A DNA stretch of 64,000 bases from NCBI GenBank assembly GCA_964468345.1, contig CAYXVZ010000001.1, positions 248,001 to 312,000 of the forward strand. The letters run 5' to 3'. Origin of the DNA: DALYLB01 sp964468345 (GTDB lineage Bacteria > Acidobacteriota > Blastocatellia > RBC074). Each line of letters starts with the position of its first letter. Positions within the stretch are counted from its first letter, which is position 1. Of this stretch, positions 56,701 through 64,000 are shown in pieces. The translations under genes were made by a program, and so were the position numbers. The notes under the pieces are model-generated. The model had not been told where the DNA came from. It made no database searches and saw nothing but the letters and a program-made list of their open reading frames with translations.

Positions 56701-57964
56701 TGCTCGTGTCTCCGATGGGTGTCTGATCGGTGACCGTGCTCTCAGCCGAACAAATCATTCCGATATAAAGTTTGTTTTGATACGCCGTAACGGCGAAAGG
56801 ACGCACGTCATTCACGCTTGTGCAGCCTGGCAGATTGGTGGGGACAGCTTTCAATCGAATATTCGCGGCTGTCGGCGCTGTGTTGAGCGGAATTTCGAGC
56901 AATTGGCGCGAGGCCAGATTCATCGCATAGAGTTTTGTTTCATCCTCCGATATCGCCATTCCGCCAAAGGATATTTTCCCGACCGCGTCCCACGAGACAT
57001 TTCCATTATCCCGATCGAAGTTCGTGGTGTCGTGCGGATCCGTACCCGCATTGCCCGCACCGAGGATCGTATTGATATTCACGTACGTGCTGATAGCATT
57101 GGTCGCGCGGTCAATCTTATATATGGCAGCCGGGCCGGCCGAACCGTATCCGCTATGCTTTTTCATAAATGCGCTTGTGTAAAGCGTTCGCGAAGAGCGC
57201 GCATACGCAAGGCCCCACGTCGTTCCGATCTGATTGGCCCGGGCCAGAATGCCGTGAAACGGAGAATCATAGTCCGTGAAGGGCGCCGGTCCCGTGATGC
57301 GCGTTGTTCCAGCGGAGTAGGGGAATGTAACCATAACCTCTTCGGTTCCGGCCTGGTCTCCAAACGAATAACAACTCGTCGCCAATTCGGGATTGTTTTG
57401 ACAATATTCGGAAGGAATGATGAGTGAGAGGTTTACGTTCGAGGAATTGCCATCCGCGATGAACTGCACCGTCGTCCCCGCTCCGCTGACAGGGCTGTTG
57501 CCCAGGTGCGGTCCGGGCTGAAAACCGGCCGGCAGGTTCACAAACTCAATGCGATAGGGACCCGTTCCGGTCGCGGTCAGCATATATGCACCGTTTGCGC
57601 CCGTCGTGCCGGTGCCGGCCACCGCGCCGGTCCCGTCATAAGCCGTCACCATGACGCCCTGAATTCCACGATCGTTTGCCACCGCAATCGACCCCCTGCC
57701 ATTGTTTGCAATCGTCACGCCCGTGTCACGGACTCCGTTCGCGTTGTAATCCTGAAAGACAATTCCGGAAATCATGCCCGCCGCCGCCTGCCCGCGCCAT
57801 TGCCCGCTCAGCACCTGGATCATCCCAAGCGAACACCCGATGATTCCAAGGACCGATAGCATCCAATTCCTATTCATACGGAAGCGAGATGTCGGGCGGA
57901 GTACATTCGTCGCTCGACTTTCAGGTATACGCAACCTCAGTTTAATGTTGTTGAACAATGACAT
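53759..57964 (-). CDS. Large secreted modular protein: SdrD-B, HYR and DUF11 domains
   Basis: A 1401-residue exported protein. The start at 57964 has GAGGAG 11 bases upstream and gives a long N-terminal extension before the hydrophobic segment near residues 33-50. Modules in order: SdrD_B-like domain (about 62-150; GMISGIVFQDYNANGVRD), a propeller-like or lectin-like region (about 180-650), second SdrD_B-like domain (about 664-790; GNRIWRDVDGDGVQD), two 74-residue HYR units (817-964), a DUF11 domain (about 965-1090; GADLSVTKTNNQTI), and a C-terminal domain ending in Cys. It probably acts at the cell surface or in the matrix. No LPXTG or PEP-CTERM sorting signal is visible. Confidence 0.88.
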   Translation of the reverse strand: MSLFNNIKLRLRIPESRATNVLRPTSRFRMNRNWMLSVLGIIGCSLGMIQVLSGQWRGQAAAGMISGIVFQDYNANGVRDTGVTIANNGRGSIAVANDRGIQGVMVTAYDGTGAVAGTGTTGANGAYMLTATGTGPYRIEFVNLPAGFQPGPHLGNSPVSGAGTTVQFIADGNSSNVNLSLIIPSEYCQNNPELATSCYSFGDQAGTEEVMVTFPYSAGTTRITGPAPFTDYDSPFHGILARANQIGTTWGLAYARSSRTLYTSAFMKKHSGYGSAGPAAIYKIDRATNAISTYVNINTILGAGNAGTDPHDTTNFDRDNGNVSWDAVGKISFGGMAISEDETKLYAMNLASRQLLEIPLNTAPTAANIRLKAVPTNLPGCTSVNDVRPFAVTAYQNKLYIGMICSAESTVTDQTPIGDTSKLQAYVYTVDPATLDFSVAPVFQMGLNYPRRCADSAQIGPPNCFSAAWRSWTPIYRNFGTEGRAIWPQPILAGIAFDNGNLILGFRDRAGDQFGNQTLDNPADNIRYYGVAAGETLRACGSPMTGWTLENNGRCGGVGIGPQGTNQGPGGGEFYFYDGSDPFTDEVTMGGVLALPGAPDVALTVYDPIPVFEESSLFDGGIRWMNNTTGNYTKSYRVYDGQQTLGGPFGKANGLGDLEALCDAAPIEVGNRIWRDVDGDGVQDANEPGIGGVTVTLLAPDGSTIGTAVTDAAGNFYFTSIAGTNTPNAIYGIAGLRPNTQGYRLTLSRAADSQAGGPLSGLNLSPANAGGNTQDQRDSDAMAVSGVPTIMFNTGVAGASNHTYDIGFVPPVQPVTVTCPANQTITATTSAGGVVTYNPPVGSNGVVATCTPPSGSVFPVGTTTVTCMVPNTNPAAACGFTVTVNAPPPTISCPPNQTVSATTSTGGVVTYTPPTASNGAVTTCTPPSGSVFPVGTTTVTCTVPNTTPPVTCSFNVTVNQAPQGADLSVTKTNNQTIYTPGQLLVYSITVTNLGPGPVENGTVLDNMPIALQNVSWTCQITAQGTGAGTSACGSASGTGDINTKVSLRAGGVATYTVRARVSDNATGNLVNTVTVNTPPGVTDPTPGNNRATDVDTKQNSTPPNPGPVGPGIPLPGWSVLIYPVYTSSPSNPAAENTRISLTNTSTTETACVHLFFIDGSSCTIADSYACLTPNQTTSFLMSDIDPGTMGYIVAVAVDCATGCPTKLNTLIGEEYVKFANGWSGNLKAECISAIAPPTCATDASSATLNFDGIEYSQLPRVLAVDNIPSARDGNSTLLVLDRIGGNLATGAGTIGSVFGLLFDDAEAAFSFSFNAGTCQVKQTLSNNFPRTAPRFETVIPSGRSGWIKLWPSADIGVVGAVFNTNPSAASTGSAFNGGHSLHALRLQSSTSITVPVFPPNC
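55073..55516 (-). repeat. Two 222-bp direct repeats encoding tandem HYR units
   Basis: Two units of 222 bp (74 codons) lie head to tail inside the large secreted protein gene. They share long near-identical DNA, including matching positions 55141 and 55363, and both encode the pattern NQTxxATTSxGGVVTY. They look like a recent tandem duplication. Confidence 0.85.
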
Positions 57965-59202
57965 TTGCACAGGTCTCCTCTTATCTGCCTGCCAATCGGT
58001 GTCCAGGCTCTGGCGGCTCCGCGCTCCGCAAGGCGGCGGAATTGTTTGTTGAGTTTTTGTTCGCCACTCGACTCGGGGCTTGCCGGTGCGTGGCCAATTC
58101 GGGCTGATCGCCAGCGAAGAAAATTTCGGCGCTGAAGCCGGATCTTCTTCGTTACTTTCGTTATGAAACTGCAGACAGTCGAATCGTAGTGAGTGAAATT
58201 CGCATTCTTTGTTCTTCGCGATGCAATGATGAAGCTGGCAATATATGAGGGCCACACTTCAACGCGTGGCAGTGTATTGATTACCCCTTGGGAGGTCAAT
58301 GAAATTCGTCCCACGGGGACTAGAACTTTGCAAAAAGACTGCTGTCAGCGATGCCACCTTTTGCCTCTCTTCCCTCATCCTCTTTTTTCTGACGGCTCCT
58401 GCCAATTCCTTCCCGAGACTACGATCCGTTGATCAGGCTTCCGGCCATGGCCGACTTTTTCTCCAACTGTAAGAAAAAACGATATTAAATTCAGTCGTGA
58501 AGTTAGAAAAAATGGTGGACGTATAATTTGAAAACGCGTAGACTACCCGCCAGATGAAATCCTCACACTGGCGGAACTGCCGCCACGGATTCATCGAACG
58601 GATAAGCTTGGGTTGGATTGGAATTACCGAAATAAGCGGTTTGGATATTGAAAAATAGCTCCGGTCCGGAAGGTGGGATTGAGCCAAGATCCTCGTGCAT
58701 TCCCTCCATTTAATGCCTGGTCGGAAAATGTTATTCGTGTTTATCAAGAATACATATTACTTGTACTGAGGATCAGTCCTAAGTTCCCTCGCGCGTACTC
58801 CAAAACCTTCGACGGTAATTCATCGGTTCGCTCCCCAGGTTTCTTGCCGCATCGGCATCGGTTCCCTCGTTACAGCGGAAATGCGGCGAATGAAGAAGTT
58901 GGCCAACCAGGATGGCAGGAAGTGCGTCTGAGAGTCGGCGTTTGCGAGCGAGTGAACGTCTCCGCATCAATTCACTGACAACGGTCAATAACCTGTGATT
59001 ATCAATTTTTTTTGAATGCCCCGGACTCGGGACACGTGTTTCCGTTTGCAGAACATGTCGTATTTTCTGCAAGCCCACCGGCGGCTTAACGTACACAGCT
59101 TGATTGCATCCTCATATATTGCCAAGGCAATCACGAGCGATTTGACATAGATTTCCCTGCATCAAACACACCGGAGAATCACTCCGGGGGAGAGAATATC
59201 CA
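57965..59202. other. 1.2-kb non-coding region between divergent secreted-protein genes
   Basis: This gap separates the start of the large SdrD-B/HYR gene from the start of the first tandem paralogue, on opposite strands. A TATAAT box at 58522-58527 has no good -35 partner. Several short ORFs are present but lack ribosome-binding sites or recognisable domains. The region is long for promoters only, so an unidentified RNA or a decayed gene is possible. I see no structured RNA I can name. Confidence 0.5.
59171..59187 (+). promoter_or_regulatory. Small hairpin abutting the ribosome-binding site
   Basis: CCGGAG and CTCCGG form a 6-bp stem with a 5-base loop directly before the GGGGAGAG site of the 59203 gene. 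It could mask or expose the ribosome-binding site. This is a candidate only. Confidence 0.3.
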
Positions 59203-61428
59203 ATGAGAATGAAAGCGACACTGCTGACGGCACTGTTATTATTATGTATTTCGCTGGTGGCGAAATGGACGCCATCCTCAGTAGAAGCGGAAACGACTGC
59301 GGCGACGGTCTGCGGCTCGATTCAGGCATTCACTCCGGCAACGGCAACATCTGCGGGTTCAATCCGCGTGGCGGGGACAACCTATTCGATTGCCCCCGGG
59401 ACGACGATCGGCGGACAAGCCATCATCGCGACCGGTGTCACGCTCTGCTTTGACATTACACTGAACGGACAAAATCAAATCGTTCAGCCGAGCACCGTCG
59501 CGGGCTCCGTCGTGACCGTTTGCGGTGGCGTCAACAGCTATCAAGCCTCCACTCCCGGTACGGCAGGATCGATTTCAATCGGGTCGTCCACCTACGCGAT
59601 CGAACCCAATACGCCGCTTCTTGGCGACAACATGGTTTCGGTCGGATCGAACATGTGCCTGACGGCAACGCTCAACGGACAGGGCCGAATCACCCGCCCC
59701 AGCGCAATCGTCGTCAACCAGACCTATCCGGTCGGGGCCTGCGGCACAGTGGCATCGTACACCGCGGCGACAGATTCCCTGCCAGGTTTCATCTCAATCG
59801 GAGGTATCAGCTTCACGATTGCTCCGGGCGTCTCGCTCGGAACGGTCAATGTAGGCGCGGGAATGTGCCTGTCGGGCATTCAGGATGTGAATGGCCGCCT
59901 TGTGACGCCGTCTTCGGTGGGCACGGGCAGTTCCTCTCCGAAAGTTTGCGGCATTGTCACGGGCTTTACTCCCGCAATCTTAGGCCAGATGGGAAATCTG
60001 ACTCTCGGCAACATGAGTCTGCCGATTGCAGATGGCGCCGTCATCACCGGACAAAACACCGTTTCGAATGGCGCCAGTATTTGCATTTCGCCGCTTGTGT
60101 TAAATAACGGCCGTATCGCGGCAGGATCTGCCGTCAGCGTTGGCGACAGTTCCTGCCTGCAACTTATCTCTCCGATGATCGTTCACGGGCAGACAAACGG
60201 CGAAGACGACACGTTCCTGCTTCCCAAGCCAATGGTTTTCAGCGTTTCGTCACCCGTCGGATCCGTGGCGTCTTTCAGCGTCAATCCGGCCAATTTTGGC
60301 GGCAGCCCGCTGATCAGCGGAACGACCCCGCAGGGCGTCACGGCAATGGCTCCGAATTCCACCATCCGCGCGCTCTCTTGCACGGACAGTTTTTGGGACT
60401 TGTTCTTCGATATCGCCACTAAGGGACAGACCGAAGGCGATATGGTGACCCTTTTCCTGCAGAACCCGAACGGATCCGGCGTACAGGTGCTGGCGATGTT
60501 CACGGTCCAGAATGGCGGCCTGATTCTCAATCAGCTTCATCCGAATGTCAGTTTCATGGTCAATAACAATGGGCCCTTCAGTGCGGGATATTTCATTCCC
60601 TTGATGGTGCCCGCCGGAGCCGCCGGCGTGAAAACGCCGCGTATGACGCTGATTTTCTCCATGAACCCCAATACGCCACTCAATGGCTGCTTCCAGCTTG
60701 GAGTCGATATCAAGCGCGTGGGCGGCGAAGGGATGACGACTTTCGTGCCACAGGCTGTTGTCGTCAAGCGCATGGGCAACGAAGCTGAAGGCCTGGGTAT
60801 GATGACGGGCGGAAACGGAACGTATCCGACGGGCGCGGTTTGCGGGGTTGTCTGCAACGCCTGCTTCCTGCAGCCGACGCCATCGCCAACGCCGACGCCG
60901 TCTCCAACGCCGTCTCCAACGCCGACGCCGTCTCCAACGCCGACGCCGTCTCCAACACCGACACCAACGCCGGCGACAATGCCGATCAAATGCGACACGA
61001 TCTGCTTCCGTTCACCGAGCACCTATCTGCTTCGGTTGAACAACCTGCCGAACGGTTCGATCCTGATCGCGGGAGCGAACTTCAATAATCCGGTCAGCAT
61101 TCAGCGCAGCAAGGAAATAATCCGAAATGCGCTTCAGGGCAGCGGCACGCCGATGGCGGATATCAACCGCGAGTTCGTCGCAACGCAGCTCAGCTTCGCC
61201 AGTGCGGGCGGCGTCGGTTCGCCGGTTGCGTTCAATACCTACTGGAGTCCGCTGCGTTGCTCGGGCGTGTTTTTCCCAGCCGTCACCTTGAGCAATGGGG
61301 TTGTGCTCAATCCAGACTCGCTGATGGACACGCTCTACATGCAAGCGCAACAGGCAATCCGGCAGAATCGGACCGCCGACCTCGCGCCGATTGCATCGAT
61401 TCTGAACCTGGTAAACAAACGCTGCTAG
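59203..61428 (+). CDS. Secreted protein with four Cys-bracketed repeats, Pro-Thr linker and novel C-terminal domain
   Basis: A 741-residue exported protein (signal peptide about 1-28). Four tandem DUF5666-like units start with a Cys at residues 37, 107, 180 and 249 (about 70-residue period), each with a second Cys about 40-47 residues later. A middle region follows (about 320-550). A PTPSPTP-type linker encoded at 60874-60975 joins it to a C-terminal domain of about 145 residues starting KCDTICF near 596 and ending KRC. This C-terminal domain recurs in the next gene. Function unknown; probable surface or matrix protein. Confidence 0.85.
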   Translation: MRMKATLLTALLLLCISLVAKWTPSSVEAETTAATVCGSIQAFTPATATSAGSIRVAGTTYSIAPGTTIGGQAIIATGVTLCFDITLNGQNQIVQPSTVAGSVVTVCGGVNSYQASTPGTAGSISIGSSTYAIEPNTPLLGDNMVSVGSNMCLTATLNGQGRITRPSAIVVNQTYPVGACGTVASYTAATDSLPGFISIGGISFTIAPGVSLGTVNVGAGMCLSGIQDVNGRLVTPSSVGTGSSSPKVCGIVTGFTPAILGQMGNLTLGNMSLPIADGAVITGQNTVSNGASICISPLVLNNGRIAAGSAVSVGDSSCLQLISPMIVHGQTNGEDDTFLLPKPMVFSVSSPVGSVASFSVNPANFGGSPLISGTTPQGVTAMAPNSTIRALSCTDSFWDLFFDIATKGQTEGDMVTLFLQNPNGSGVQVLAMFTVQNGGLILNQLHPNVSFMVNNNGPFSAGYFIPLMVPAGAAGVKTPRMTLIFSMNPNTPLNGCFQLGVDIKRVGGEGMTTFVPQAVVVKRMGNEAEGLGMMTGGNGTYPTGAVCGVVCNACFLQPTPSPTPTPSPTPSPTPTPSPTPTPSPTPTPTPATMPIKCDTICFRSPSTYLLRLNNLPNGSILIAGANFNNPVSIQRSKEIIRNALQGSGTPMADINREFVATQLSFASAGGVGSPVAFNTYWSPLRCSGVFFPAVTLSNGVVLNPDSLMDTLYMQAQQAIRQNRTADLAPIASILNLVNKRC
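60874..60975 (+). repeat. Pro-Thr-Pro-Ser linker repeat
   Basis: A run of Pro/Thr/Ser codons (units such as ACGCCGTCTCCA) encodes PTPSPTP repeats. It forms a flexible extended linker between the middle region and the C-terminal domain. The DNA is repetitive enough to be prone to length change by slippage. Confidence 0.9.
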
Positions 61429-61455
61429 TCATGTTTGAATGGCCTGTAAGGCTTT

Positions 61456-61499
61456 GGAAAGCGCCTCGAATGGAGGAACAATTCACTCGAGGCGCTTCC
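61456..61499 (+). terminator. GC-rich hairpin after the first tandem paralogue
   Basis: GAAAGCGCCTCGA and TCGAGGCGCTTCC pair over about 12 bp, with one bulged base, around a loop of 17 bases. It lies 28 bp after the stop codon. No T-run follows directly, so it may stabilise the mRNA 3' end ahead of the stronger terminator at 61558. Confidence 0.5.
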
Positions 61500-61557
61500 A
61501 GGCATCAACAGGCGTCTGAGACCGTTGCAGATCCATAAGCATCGTTCTTTGACATCC

Positions 61558-61605
61558 GGGAGTTCAAGTCGGCGATCAATCGCAGGACTTGAACTCCTTT
61601 TTTTT
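61558..61605 (+). terminator. Intrinsic terminator between the tandem paralogues
   Basis: GGAGTTCAAGTC and GACTTGAACTCC form a 12-bp perfect stem with a 15-base loop, followed by nine T residues. This is a textbook rho-independent terminator. It indicates that the two paralogues are mainly transcribed separately. Confidence 0.88.
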
Positions 61606-61717
61606 TCACTCCCGTTGCCTCTCCAACAGGCAATGGTAGTGAGCCACTACCGTCTTTCGTCGAATAGATCCCTGACACAATCACAAATGCACCCTAATAC
61701 CTACGTGGAGGCGTAAG

Positions 61718-63853
61718 ATGAACCGACAAACGAGACTGATCCCCAGACTGCTGCTATCGTGCCTGCTCCTGGCCGCAATCTTTACAATTTCGGCAGCAAC
61801 GCGCAGCGCCTCAGCTGAAAACCGCACTTCTCCCGCACATACCGGCATACCGAACGCCGGGAACAGATCTATAACAACTGATCAACCCGGAAATCGGGTA
61901 TGCGGCACTGTTTCCTCCTTCACCGCCGCAACAACCGGGCAGACCGGATCGCTTACGGTCGGCGGCATGAGCTTCACGATTGCCGCAGGCGTCTCGCTAC
62001 AAGGGATCACGGTGGGATCCAACGTCTGCCTGACGCTTTGCATTGATCCCGCATCGGGCCACATCACGGGCGTCAGCAGCGTTTCCTTTTCAGGTAGCGA
62101 CGATTCCTCGACAATCTGCGGATTTGTGACCGAGTTTAAAAACACCTATCTTGCGCCGGGCTTGATTGTCATCGGCGGCAAAAGTTTCAAAATCGCGGAA
62201 ACCGTCCTGCTGCCGGGACGCCAACTGGCTGTTCCCGGAGCATACCTTTGCCTGACGCCGGTTCTCGCGAATGGGGTTCTCACAACGGGATCTTATCTGA
62301 GCGCGGCGACGCCCGCGGTTCTGCAGTTCTCGACGCCGATGGTTGTGGATGGAACCACGAATATCTATGGCCCTCCGCACGGCACCGATCAGTTCCTGCT
62401 TCCGCAGCCGATGGTCTTCACGGTGACCTCGCCCGCGCCGGAAGGCACTTCGGTTTTCTCCACGAATGAATCGAATTTCGGCCAGTTTTACCCCATCGAA
62501 GGCACGACCGCGCATGGCTTGTCACTCTCGACGCCAAGCAGCGCGGTACGCGCCCTGACCTGCGCCGACAGTTTCTGGGACGGCATTTTCCAACTCGCGA
62601 CAACCGGCGATACGGAAGGCGACATGATCACCTTCTTCCTGCAAACGCCCACCGGCAGCAAGTCCGAAATCGTCGCCATGTTCACGATGGAAAACGGCGG
62701 CGCCAAACTGACGCAGTCGCATAAGGATGTTTCGGTTCTCTGGGGCCCGGGGCGCCGGCCGATTGGAAGCGTTTTTCCGCTCTCGATCCCCGCGGGATCG
62801 TCCGGAAAGCGCACCCCGACGCTTGCCTTTGCCCTTTCGATGACCCCCTCTTCTCCGCTCAACGGCTGCTTCCAGCTCGGCATTGAAATCAAGCGCGGCG
62901 CGGGTGCGGGCAAAACATCGGTTGTGTTTTCCTATGTGCAGGTCAAGCGGATGGAAACGCCCGATGACCACGTGATGAGCATCTCGACCGGCATATTCAG
63001 CGGCTCGCTGGGCTGGTACCCGACGGGTAAGATATGCGATGTGGTTTGCAATGGATGCGTGACGATCCCGCAAAATCCTCCGCCGTCCAACAGCCTCTCG
63101 GGTTTGGTGTTCTGCGACAACAACGATGACGGCATCCGGCAGTCGGGCGAATCAGGCCTCTCCGGCGTGAAGGTCGTCCTTTCGGGCACCGTCTCGAAAG
63201 AAGTCTTCACGGACGCCAACGGCGAATATCACTTCAAGGAACTTCCGGCCGGCACCTATGCCATTACGGAAGTCCAGCCTTCCGGCGTTATGGATGGCAA
63301 GGACACGCTCGGCACGCTCGGCGGGACGCTCGGCAATGATGTGATGTCCGGCATCGTGCTTCCTGAAAATGGCGCGGGCAGCGGGTACAATTTCGCCGAG
63401 AAGTGCATGAACAAGTGCGATACGATTTGCTGGAAATCGACGCAGTATTACATCACGTTCATTCGCAATCTCCCCGGCGGCGCAGTCCTGATTCCGGGCG
63501 TGAACGCGAACAACCCGGTCGGCATTCAACAAAGCCTGAACGCGGTGCGCTCCGCGCTCAATGGCGGCAATACGCCGATGCTGCGGCTGAGCAAGGAATT
63601 TGTGACGGGTCAATTGAGCGTCGCCAGCGCCGGCGGCCAGGGATCGCCGGTGGTTTTCAACACCTACTGGAGCCCCTTGAGTTGCTCGGGCCTGAGCTTT
63701 AACGCGGTGACCCTTTCGAACGGCTTCACTTTCACGCCCAGCACCCTGCTCAACGACCTCGTCGAGCAGACCACGCTGGCCATCAAACAGAACCGTTCGG
63801 ATGATTACGAGAAGCTCGCCAGCCTCTGGGCGATGCTGAACGGCCGCTGCTAA
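61718..63853 (+). CDS. Secreted paralogue with two Cys-bracketed repeats, SdrD-B domain and shared C-terminal domain
   Basis: A 711-residue exported protein. Signal peptide is about 1-33, followed by a Ser/Thr/Asn-rich stretch. Two DUF5666-like units start with Cys at residues 62 and 134. A middle region resembles that of the previous gene (for example QFLLPQPMVF and SFWD). Instead of the Pro-Thr linker there is an SdrD_B-like domain (about 455-550; SGLVFCDNNDDGIRQSGE). The C-terminal domain begins KCDTICW near 567 and ends GRC. GGAGG precedes the ATG. The two genes are tandem duplicates that differ by exchange of their central modules. Role unknown, probably surface. Confidence 0.87.
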   Translation: MNRQTRLIPRLLLSCLLLAAIFTISAATRSASAENRTSPAHTGIPNAGNRSITTDQPGNRVCGTVSSFTAATTGQTGSLTVGGMSFTIAAGVSLQGITVGSNVCLTLCIDPASGHITGVSSVSFSGSDDSSTICGFVTEFKNTYLAPGLIVIGGKSFKIAETVLLPGRQLAVPGAYLCLTPVLANGVLTTGSYLSAATPAVLQFSTPMVVDGTTNIYGPPHGTDQFLLPQPMVFTVTSPAPEGTSVFSTNESNFGQFYPIEGTTAHGLSLSTPSSAVRALTCADSFWDGIFQLATTGDTEGDMITFFLQTPTGSKSEIVAMFTMENGGAKLTQSHKDVSVLWGPGRRPIGSVFPLSIPAGSSGKRTPTLAFALSMTPSSPLNGCFQLGIEIKRGAGAGKTSVVFSYVQVKRMETPDDHVMSISTGIFSGSLGWYPTGKICDVVCNGCVTIPQNPPPSNSLSGLVFCDNNDDGIRQSGESGLSGVKVVLSGTVSKEVFTDANGEYHFKELPAGTYAITEVQPSGVMDGKDTLGTLGGTLGNDVMSGIVLPENGAGSGYNFAEKCMNKCDTICWKSTQYYITFIRNLPGGAVLIPGVNANNPVGIQQSLNAVRSALNGGNTPMLRLSKEFVTGQLSVASAGGQGSPVVFNTYWSPLSCSGLSFNAVTLSNGFTFTPSTLLNDLVEQTTLAIKQNRSDDYEKLASLWAMLNGRC

Positions 63854-63872
63854 CTCGCAATCCATTCTTTCC

Positions 63873-63914
63873 AACGGGGTAGCGCAGGTTACTAACCTGC
63901 GCTACCCCGTTTTT
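63873..63914 (+). terminator. 19-bp palindromic terminator after the second paralogue
   Basis: Arms 63873-63891 and 63893-63911 are perfectly complementary over 19 bp with a single central base, and five T residues end the stem. It lies 19 bp after the stop codon at 63853. No gene is seen in the last 86 bases of the window. Confidence 0.85.
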
Positions 63915-64000
63915 GTTATCAAAGTACTTTGGATGCTTTCTTGCCGCCTTTTAAGATATGCGCGCGAGTCTCAGATTACAGGGATTAAACAGAAAAGGGT

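Noticed and set aside
58433..58978. Two overlapping short ORFs in the 1.2-kb gap (58433-58747 minus and 58673-58978 plus)
   Set aside because: No ribosome-binding sites, no recognisable domain, and composition unlike neighbouring genes.
60874..60975. Pro-Thr repeat as CRISPR or mobile repeat
   Set aside because: It encodes an in-frame PTPSPTP linker in a secreted protein.

Overview
The window is about 57% GC (by eye) and carries genes typical of Acidobacteriota. These include an Oar-like TonB-dependent receptor with an N-terminal carboxypeptidase-regulatory domain, a DUF1800/DUF1501 pair, Tat-exported oxidoreductases, a CHAT protease, SdrD-B/HYR/DUF11 secreted proteins, and a histidine kinase with a periplasmic beta-propeller. 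A Blastocatellia-like acidobacterium is my best guess. This is inferred from gene content only, because there is no rRNA, tRNA or taxonomic marker to prove it. I see no prophage, insertion sequence, CRISPR array, tRNA or rRNA.

Layout. 1-2.1 kb: the 3' part of a CHAT-domain caspase-like protein followed by a small membrane protein. 2.4-13 kb: a sugar-phosphate block with phosphoketolase, 2-keto-3-deoxygalactonate kinase, an RluA-type pseudouridine synthase, a secreted hypothetical protein, an FGGY gluconokinase, a transaldolase/glucose-6-phosphate isomerase fusion and 6-phosphogluconolactonase. 13-22 kb: a sigma-like factor, the DUF1800/DUF1501 secreted pair and a large TonB-dependent receptor. 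22-34.7 kb: exported or surface enzymes, namely an M20 amidohydrolase, a small beta-barrel, a Tat-type Gfo/Idh/MocA oxidoreductase, a TlpA-like lipoprotein, a vanadium-dependent haloperoxidase, a Ycf48/BNR-repeat protein, a cytochrome c fused to a PHM-like copper monooxygenase, and a secreted protein. 34.8-40 kb: an RND efflux adaptor and pump followed by an M14 carboxypeptidase-like lipoprotein. 40.3-47 kb (minus strand): the translation operon rimP-nusA-infB-rbfA-nrnA. 47.3-51.4 kb: a two-component system. 51.3-53.7 kb: two coupled membrane proteins. 53.8-63.9 kb: three large secreted modular proteins, two of which are tandem paralogues.

How the genes work together. The sugar block would phosphorylate gluconate and ketodeoxygalactonate, hydrolyse 6-phosphogluconolactone, interconvert hexose and pentose phosphates, and cleave ketose phosphates to acetyl phosphate. 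Glucose-6-phosphate dehydrogenase and the Entner-Doudoroff enzymes are not in the window. The centre of the window is dominated by exported redox and cell-surface functions.

The most unusual signal lies between the genes. Long, often perfect inverted repeats (26-43 bp arms) with a purine-rich left arm and pyrimidine-rich right arm sit at gene ends, especially between convergent genes. Several are built from 7-bp units. Short-period tandem tracts of the same style also occur before, and in frame inside, the RND pump gene. Other points for a second look: an active-site Ser-to-Gly change in the haloperoxidase, an apparent terminator in the rimP leader, and an unfamiliar C-terminal domain shared by the tandem secreted paralogues.
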